Shown: positions 7,493 through 10,678 of the stretch, piece after piece
How positions within the stretch are numbered: the first letter of the stretch is position 1
How the letters are laid out: every line of letters starts with the position of its first letter
From: Frondihabitans sp.
GTDB lineage: Bacteria; Actinomycetota; Actinomycetes; Actinomycetales; Microbacteriaceae
DNA: 10,678 bases
Reading direction: 5' to 3'
Assembly: GCA_025464735.1 (NCBI GenBank)
Contig: JAODMX010000539.1
Span: forward strand, 1-10,678
Program-made: the position numbers and the translations under genes
Notes under the pieces: model-generated
The model's database searches: none
What the model saw: the letters and a program-made list of their open reading frames with translations, nothing else
What the model was told of the DNA's origin: nothing

Positions 7493-8661
7493 GAACGGGG
7501 CCTCTCGGCGCTGGCGGCGGCGGCGTCGGCGACGTCTGCGGGCTCCGGCTCATCGTCGAGGCCGAGCACCTGCCGCCCGATGACGCCCATGAGCACCTCG
7601 GTCGAGTACGCCATCAGCTGTCCGGCCTGGGCGTCGCGAAGGTGCCTCTGGATCGGTGACGTCCGGAGGAAACCACTGCCCCCGCCCACTCGTACGGCGA
7701 GCTCGGCGACGCTGACCGCGACCCGATTGGCGAGGAATTTCGCGCGCAGCAGCCGGTCGTTGAAGTCACTTCGTCCTTCGTCACCGGCCGCCAGCGCCGC
7801 GGCCCAGTACTCGGTGGCCGCCTCGAGGTGGCTGTGCTGCTCCGCTGCAGCGAACAGCACCCACTGTTGCTCCGCCAGCGGGCGTCCCAGGATCGTCCGT
7901 CCGCGCGCATGGGCGACGAGCGCGGCGAGCGTCGCTGAGGCGATGCCGAGCGAGATACCCGGCAGGCCCGCACCGACGAGGTTGCGGGGCAGCACCCCTG
8001 CGAGCCCGCGTCGCTCCGCGGGGAGGAAGGTGCCATCGAAGCCCAGGAGTTGGCTGCGCGTTCCGCGGAGTCCGAGGGAGTCCCAGATCGGCGTGAGGGT
8101 GACCGTCGGATCCGGCTCGATCCCGAAGAAGGCGGGCTCGCCACCGATCGCGACATTGACCAGCAGGTGATCGGCGATCTCGCTGCCCGAGACGAACCGC
8201 TTCGCACCGTGGATGACGTACCCGCCCAGCACCGCCTCCGCCTCCTGCTGCGGGTTGAGGAACCGGTTGCCGCTGGAGGGCTCCGAGAGGGCGTTGGCGA
8301 ATCGGTCGCCCGCGAGCACGGCCCGCGCGAAGAATCCGGGCAGCGTTTGCGCGGTCAGCTCGGCCAGGCCGACGCCGGCTCCGACGTGCATCACCCAGAC
8401 GGTGGCGAGAGCAGGATCCGAGGCGGCGAGAGATCGAACCACGTGCCCGAAGAACCCGAAGCTGGAGCCGCCTCCGCCGAGGTGCTCCGGAAGCAGAGCT
8501 GCGTCGAACCCGGCCGAGGACAGCCATCGCAGCTGCGCTTCGGGAAGAGTCGCGTGCTCGTCGTTGGCTGCGGCCTCCGCTGCGATCTCCGGGAGGCGCG
8601 CAGCGAGCTTCTCGGTCAGATCCCGCTCGTCGTGGCGGTCGAGAGTGATTTCAGATGGCAC
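7489..8661 (-). CDS. Acyl-CoA-dehydrogenase-fold flavoprotein, divergent
   Basis: Flavoprotein of 390 residues with the acyl-CoA dehydrogenase fold, first gene of the three-gene flavoprotein operon. The N-terminal helical part includes AGFDAALLPEHLGGGGSSFG (50-69). The middle has ANALSEPSSGN and GYVIHGAKRFVSGSEIADHLLVNV, the FAD-contact region. The C-terminus GGGSGFLRTSPIQRHLRDAQAGQLMAYSTEVL is the usual G-G-x-G / R-x-x-RD segment. It lacks the GFDRxWRN tail of DszC seen in the third gene, so the two are different branches, not a recent duplication. It could be a monooxygenase/hydroxylase or a dehydrogenase; I cannot decide. The start is GTG at 8661, preceded by AGAAGGAAG; the predicted operator and -10 lie about 40-55 nt upstream. 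The stop overlaps the next ATG (ATGA). Confidence 0.82.
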   Translation of the reverse strand: MPSEITLDRHDERDLTEKLAARLPEIAAEAAANDEHATLPEAQLRWLSSAGFDAALLPEHLGGGGSSFGFFGHVVRSLAASDPALATVWVMHVGAGVGLAELTAQTLPGFFARAVLAGDRFANALSEPSSGNRFLNPQQEAEAVLGGYVIHGAKRFVSGSEIADHLLVNVAIGGEPAFFGIEPDPTVTLTPIWDSLGLRGTRSQLLGFDGTFLPAERRGLAGVLPRNLVGAGLPGISLGIASATLAALVAHARGRTILGRPLAEQQWVLFAAAEQHSHLEAATEYWAAALAAGDEGRSDFNDRLLRAKFLANRVAVSVAELAVRVGGGSGFLRTSPIQRHLRDAQAGQLMAYSTEVLMGVIGRQVLGLDDEPEPADVADAAAASAERPRS

Positions 8662-8699
8662 GGCGAGGCTTCCTTCTAGCGCGCGAGCCGGATCCGCCC

Positions 8700-8713
8700 A
8701 CTTGTTGACATGT
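8700..8713. promoter_or_regulatory. Predicted operator of the flavoprotein operon
   Basis: ACTTGT-TG-ACATGT is an inverted repeat with one mismatch, 39 nt before the GTG at 8661. It shares ACTTGTTGACA, and 14 of 15 bases with the preceding GCCn, with the site at 4055-4068. It overlaps the best minus-strand -10 candidate, so binding would repress. A tandem half-site follows: TGTTGACA (8703-8710) then TGTTAGACA (8711-8719). One shared repressor, perhaps GntR-type, is inferred. Confidence 0.62.
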
Positions 8714-8715
8714 TA
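8710..8715 (-). promoter_or_regulatory. Candidate -10 of the flavoprotein operon
   Basis: TAACAT on the minus strand fits TANNNT and lies within the predicted operator. The start of transcription would fall near 8703, giving a leader of about 40 nt that includes the AGAAGGAAG ribosome site. No convincing -35 is seen; GGTTCT at about the right distance is a poor match. Confidence 0.4.
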
Positions 8716-8753
8716 GACAGATCGCGCGGGGAGAACCTATTTCGCCTCGGATG

Positions 8754-8771
8754 TCGGGTCAGGATGACCGA
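8754..8771 (-). terminator. Weak hairpin after the epimerase gene
   Basis: TCGG(G)TCA pairs with TGACCGA around a GGA loop: seven base pairs with one bulged G, about 40-55 nt beyond the epimerase stop. There is no T-tract. It is the only stem-loop noticed between the epimerase and the flavoprotein operon; it may or may not terminate. Confidence 0.25.
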
Positions 8772-8809
8772 TTGCTACGGCGTGGACTGCGCTGCTGAAC
8801 CCGGGTGGG

Positions 8810-9379
8810 TCAGCCCTCGTGGGATCCGAAGGGCTGCACGTCGCGGAGGAAGGGGTGGTTGCGATCCTTGTCGGAGAGCAGAGCCTCGTCGAGGGGGATG
8901 GGCCATTCGACGGCGAGGTCGGGGTCGGCGAGGTTCACGAAGGTGTAGAGGTCGTAGGCGTCGGGAGTCCAGTGCTTGTTGACGCTGTAGAGGTAGTGCA
9001 GCGCGGTGAGGCACTGGTACGAGTTGGCGACGCCGGCGGGAACGAAGACGGCCTTGTCGGGCCGCAGCTCGGTCGCGACGACATGACCGAACGTGCTGCC
9101 GGGGCGGAGGTCGAGGTAGGCCGCGAAGGCGCTGCCGTCGACGATCGAAACGTACTTGTCCCACGGTTCGGCGTGGAAACCGCGGGTCGACCCCGCCTTG
9201 TTGAAGGCGAGACTCGTCTGCACGATCTGGAAGTCGGCCGGCAGGCCCTGGGCGACTAGTTTCTCTTGGTGGAATTTCTCCTGGAACCAGCCCCGGTCGT
9301 CTTCGACCCGGCTCACATCGAAGAAGATCAGGCCCGGGATCTCGGTCTCGTGGCCGGTGACTTCGGTGGTAGCGCTCAT
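8810..9379 (-). CDS. RmlC-like dTDP-4-dehydrorhamnose 3,5-epimerase family protein
   Basis: Cupin-fold sugar-nucleotide epimerase, 189 residues from the ATG at 9379; typical RmlC size. Family features are DDRGWFQEKF (27-36), TRGFHAEPWDKYVSIVDG (65-82) with likely catalytic H69 and nearby K75, DLRPGSTFG (90-98), VFVPAGVANSYQCL (111-124), YLYSVNKHWTPD (129-140) with a candidate catalytic Tyr131, and KDRNHPFL (171-178). The pattern RGxHAEPWDK...ANSYQ...EKDRNHP resembles the N-terminal epimerase half of actinobacterial RmlCD fusion proteins (from memory of that family), yet here the gene stops right after that domain. An upstream start at 9481 is open but would add a 34-residue, low-quality extension across the apparent promoter, so I reject it. 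Function as a rhamnose-type epimerase for cell-wall sugar is likely but not certain; no other rml gene is in the window. Confidence 0.85.
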   Translation of the reverse strand: MSATTEVTGHETEIPGLIFFDVSRVEDDRGWFQEKFHQEKLVAQGLPADFQIVQTSLAFNKAGSTRGFHAEPWDKYVSIVDGSAFAAYLDLRPGSTFGHVVATELRPDKAVFVPAGVANSYQCLTALHYLYSVNKHWTPDAYDLYTFVNLADPDLAVEWPIPLDEALLSDKDRNHPFLRDVQPFGSHEG

Positions 9380-9385
9380 GCCTGT

Positions 9386-9414
9386 ACGGTACCAGCGGCA
9401 ACCTGCGCCGTCGC
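9386..9414 (-). promoter_or_regulatory. Candidate leaderless promoter of the epimerase gene
   Basis: On the minus strand TACCGT (9386-9391) fits TANNNT and ends 6 nt before the ATG at 9379. A GAC-core hexamer GCGACG (9409-9414) lies 17 nt further upstream. The ATG has no clear ribosome site, so a leaderless mRNA starting at the A of ATG is proposed. This also supports the short start over the one at 9481. Confidence 0.4.
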
Positions 9415-9449
9415 TCGCCGTGGCGCCGGTTGCGTCGCGCATCTGGCAG

Positions 9450-9475
9450 TCGCTTCGCGCATTTCGGCGAAGCGA
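9450..9475 (-). terminator. 9-bp perfect stem-loop after the SDR gene
   Basis: TCGCTTCGC pairs perfectly with GCGAAGCGA around an 8-nt loop (GCATTTCG), about 57 nt past the SDR stop and about 70 nt before the epimerase start. No T-tract follows on the minus strand, but high-GC actinobacteria often use hairpins without one. An 8-base direct repeat TCGCGCAT (9435-9442 and 9455-9462) overlaps its left side, so an operator role is the alternative. Confidence 0.42.
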
Positions 9476-9507
9476 ATGCAACGTTGGCGATGCCTAGCGG
9501 TGGGTGC

Positions 9508-9523
9508 CGCGCGGGGACGCGCG
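9508..9523 (-). terminator. Short GC stem-loop directly after the SDR stop
   Basis: CGCGC pairs with GCGCG around a 6-nt loop, 8 nt past the SDR stop codon. Five strong GC pairs; no T-tract. It could act with the larger stem at 9450-9475. Short GC palindromes are common by chance in this base composition, so the call is weak. Confidence 0.28.
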
Positions 9524-9531
9524 AACGGCGG

Positions 9532-10290
9532 TCAGCCTCGGCCGACGAAGGGCATGGCCGTGGCCATGATCGTCATGGAGGCGACGTTGGCCGCGAGAGG
9601 CAGGCTGGCCATGGTGAGGACGGCGCGGGCTACGTCCTCGACGTCCATGACCGGCTCGGGCCGCACCTCGCCGTCGGCTTGCAGGGTGCCCTGGCTTGCG
9701 CCGCCGCCCATGTCGGTCGCCGCGTTGCCGATGTCGATCTGGCCGCAGGCGATGTCGAACGCGCGTCCGTCGAGTGACGTCGACTTGGTCAGCCCCGTGA
9801 TCGCGTGCTTTGCGACCGTGTAGGCCGTCGAGAGGGGGCGTGGCGAGTGGGCCGAGATCGAGCCGTTGTTGATGATTCGGCCGCCCCTCGGATCCTGCGC
9901 CCGCATCAGGTGGAACGCCTCACGCGTGCACAGAAAGGCGCCGCCGAGGGTGACCCGCATGACGTCGTTCCAGGCGTCGAGGTCGAGCTCGTCGATGAAG
10001 GCGGCGGGAGCCGAGATGCCGGCGTTGTTGAAGAGGAGGTCGAGGCGGGAGAAGCGACGGGAGACCTCGCTGAACAGCTCTCGGACGGACCCTTCATCGC
10101 CGACGTCCGTGGGGATGCCGATGATGGTGCCCGCGAGGGCGTCAGCGCGGCGTGCGACGTCGGCGAGGGGTGCGGCTCGGCGCCCGGCGACCACCACCGT
10201 CCAGCCGTCAGCGGCGAGTGCAAGGGAGGTCGCAGCCCCGATGCCGCTCCCGCCTCCGGTGACGACTGCGATGCATGGTGACTGTGGCAT
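9532..10290 (-). CDS. SDR-family NAD(P)-dependent oxidoreductase
   Basis: Classical short-chain dehydrogenase/reductase, 252 residues, the usual length, cytoplasmic. It has the Rossmann cofactor motif TGGGSGIG (11-18), NNAG (88-91), and catalytic Ser144, Tyr157 and Lys161 (NNGSIS then YTVAK). Downstream is [13 protein letters not shown] (182-194), the conserved stretch after the active site. AGRR (35-38) at the end of the second strand, with arginines there, leans towards NADP(H), as inference. A strong ribosome site (GAGGAGG) lies about 5 nt before the ATG at 10290. The gene starts 47 nt after the stop of the FAD monooxygenase, so the two are probably co-transcribed. Substrate not deducible; the pairing suggests a hydroxylation-then-oxidation sequence on a small or aromatic molecule. 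Confidence 0.93.
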   Translation of the reverse strand: MPQSPCIAVVTGGGSGIGAATSLALAADGWTVVVAGRRAAPLADVARRADALAGTIIGIPTDVGDEGSVRELFSEVSRRFSRLDLLFNNAGISAPAAFIDELDLDAWNDVMRVTLGGAFLCTREAFHLMRAQDPRGGRIINNGSISAHSPRPLSTAYTVAKHAITGLTKSTSLDGRAFDIACGQIDIGNAATDMGGGASQGTLQADGEVRPEPVMDVEDVARAVLTMASLPLAANVASMTIMATAMPFVGRG

Positions 10291-10337
10291 GGCTCCTCCT
10301 CGACCAGTATGTCGGACGGCCCTCCGCTGCGGGCGCG

Positions 10338-10678
10338 CTACTGAGGGCCGTAGGAGGCGAACAGGTCGAGCAGCGGCTGGGGTGCATCGGCGGCGAAGAT
10401 GACCGTGAGGCTCTCGGCCGACTCGCGCGACGACGCCTCGCTGCGCGGGAAGAGGTCGGCCTCGTACGCTGCCAGGGCGGCCTCGGTGTCGTGGGGGTGG
10501 GCGACGAGGGCGAGACCCAGCTCGGCACCGTCGAACATGGCCAGGTTGGCGCCCTCGCCGGCGAACGGCGACATGAGGTGCGCAGCGTCTCCGATCAGCG
10601 TCACGCCAGTCACCCGAGGCCAGCTGTGACCGGCGGGCAGCGCGTAGATGCCGCGAGCCGTCAGCTTCGTATCGGCGT
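10338..10678 (-). CDS. FAD-dependent monooxygenase, TetX/PHBH-like (C-terminal part)
   Basis: C-terminal end of a group A flavoprotein monooxygenase; the N-terminal Rossmann GxGxxG part lies beyond the right edge. The 112 visible residues read through the edge as [20 protein letters not shown], then [14 protein letters not shown]. The FAD-binding GD motif [19 protein letters not shown] and the following D-G-A-E-L (about 10530-10598) match the TetX-like branch (GDAAHLMPPFAGQGVN in TetX). A long C-terminal helix follows, ending at the TAG at 10338. A GTG at 10613 could be mistaken for the start, but the frame stays open to the edge and the homology continues upstream. Reaction type (NAD(P)H-dependent hydroxylation) is family knowledge; tetracycline as substrate is not implied. 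Confidence 0.85.
   Translation of the reverse strand, partial: ADTKLTARGIYALPAGHSWPRVTGVTLIGDAAHLMSPFAGEGANLAMFDGAELGLALVAHPHDTEAALAAYEADLFPRSEASSRESAESLTVIFAADAPQPLLDLFASYGPQ

Noticed and set aside
8974..8983. A further GCTTGTTGAC match to the operator core
   Set aside because: It lies inside the epimerase coding region (VNKHW codons) and lacks the second half of the inverted repeat; most likely chance.
9380..9481. Upstream start for the epimerase at 9481 (34 extra residues)
   Set aside because: The extension has no homology-like features and covers the hairpin and candidate promoter; the family's usual N-terminus fits 9379.
10338..10613. Complete small gene starting at GTG 10613
   Set aside because: The frame is open to the window edge and the upstream residues continue the FAD monooxygenase homology, so this is the end of a larger gene.

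Overview
The window is GC-rich, almost gap-free bacterial DNA with 4-nt stop/start overlaps (ATGA, GTGA), GTG starts, short intergenic spaces and TANNNT-type -10 elements. This suggests a high-GC actinobacterium, possibly of the Microbacteriaceae; the family-level placement is inference. I see no rRNA, tRNA, CRISPR array, insertion sequence or phage gene, and no stretch over 300 bases lacks a gene.

Positions 1-3984 (minus strand) hold a BMP/PnrA-type ABC importer operon, transcribed in the order lipoprotein binding protein, double-domain ATPase, permease 1, permease 2 (cut by the left edge). Divergent from it, at 4128-4871 on the plus strand, is a creatininase-family metallo-amidohydrolase with an unusual Asp where a metal-binding His is expected.

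Positions 4881-8661 (minus) hold a translationally coupled three-gene flavoprotein operon: an acyl-CoA-dehydrogenase-fold protein, an NtaA/SnaA/DszA-type FMN monooxygenase, and a DszC/SfnC-type monooxygenase. Enzymes of these two classes usually oxidise organosulfur or nitrogen-containing small molecules with reduced flavin from a separate reductase, and no reductase lies in the window.

The region in front of the transporter and the region in front of the flavoprotein operon share a nearly identical 15-base sequence (GCCnACTTGTTGACA) forming an inverted repeat. This looks like the operator of one transcription factor encoded elsewhere. The simplest reading is one regulon: import of a small, probably heterocyclic or nitrogen/sulfur-containing compound, oxidation by the flavoproteins, and hydrolysis of an amide or lactam by the creatininase homologue. 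The substrate cannot be read from the sequence.

Positions 8810-10678 (minus) are probably unrelated: a stand-alone sugar epimerase resembling the N-terminal half of actinobacterial RmlCD fusions, then an SDR oxidoreductase preceded by the C-terminal end of a TetX-like FAD monooxygenase, the last two probably co-transcribed.
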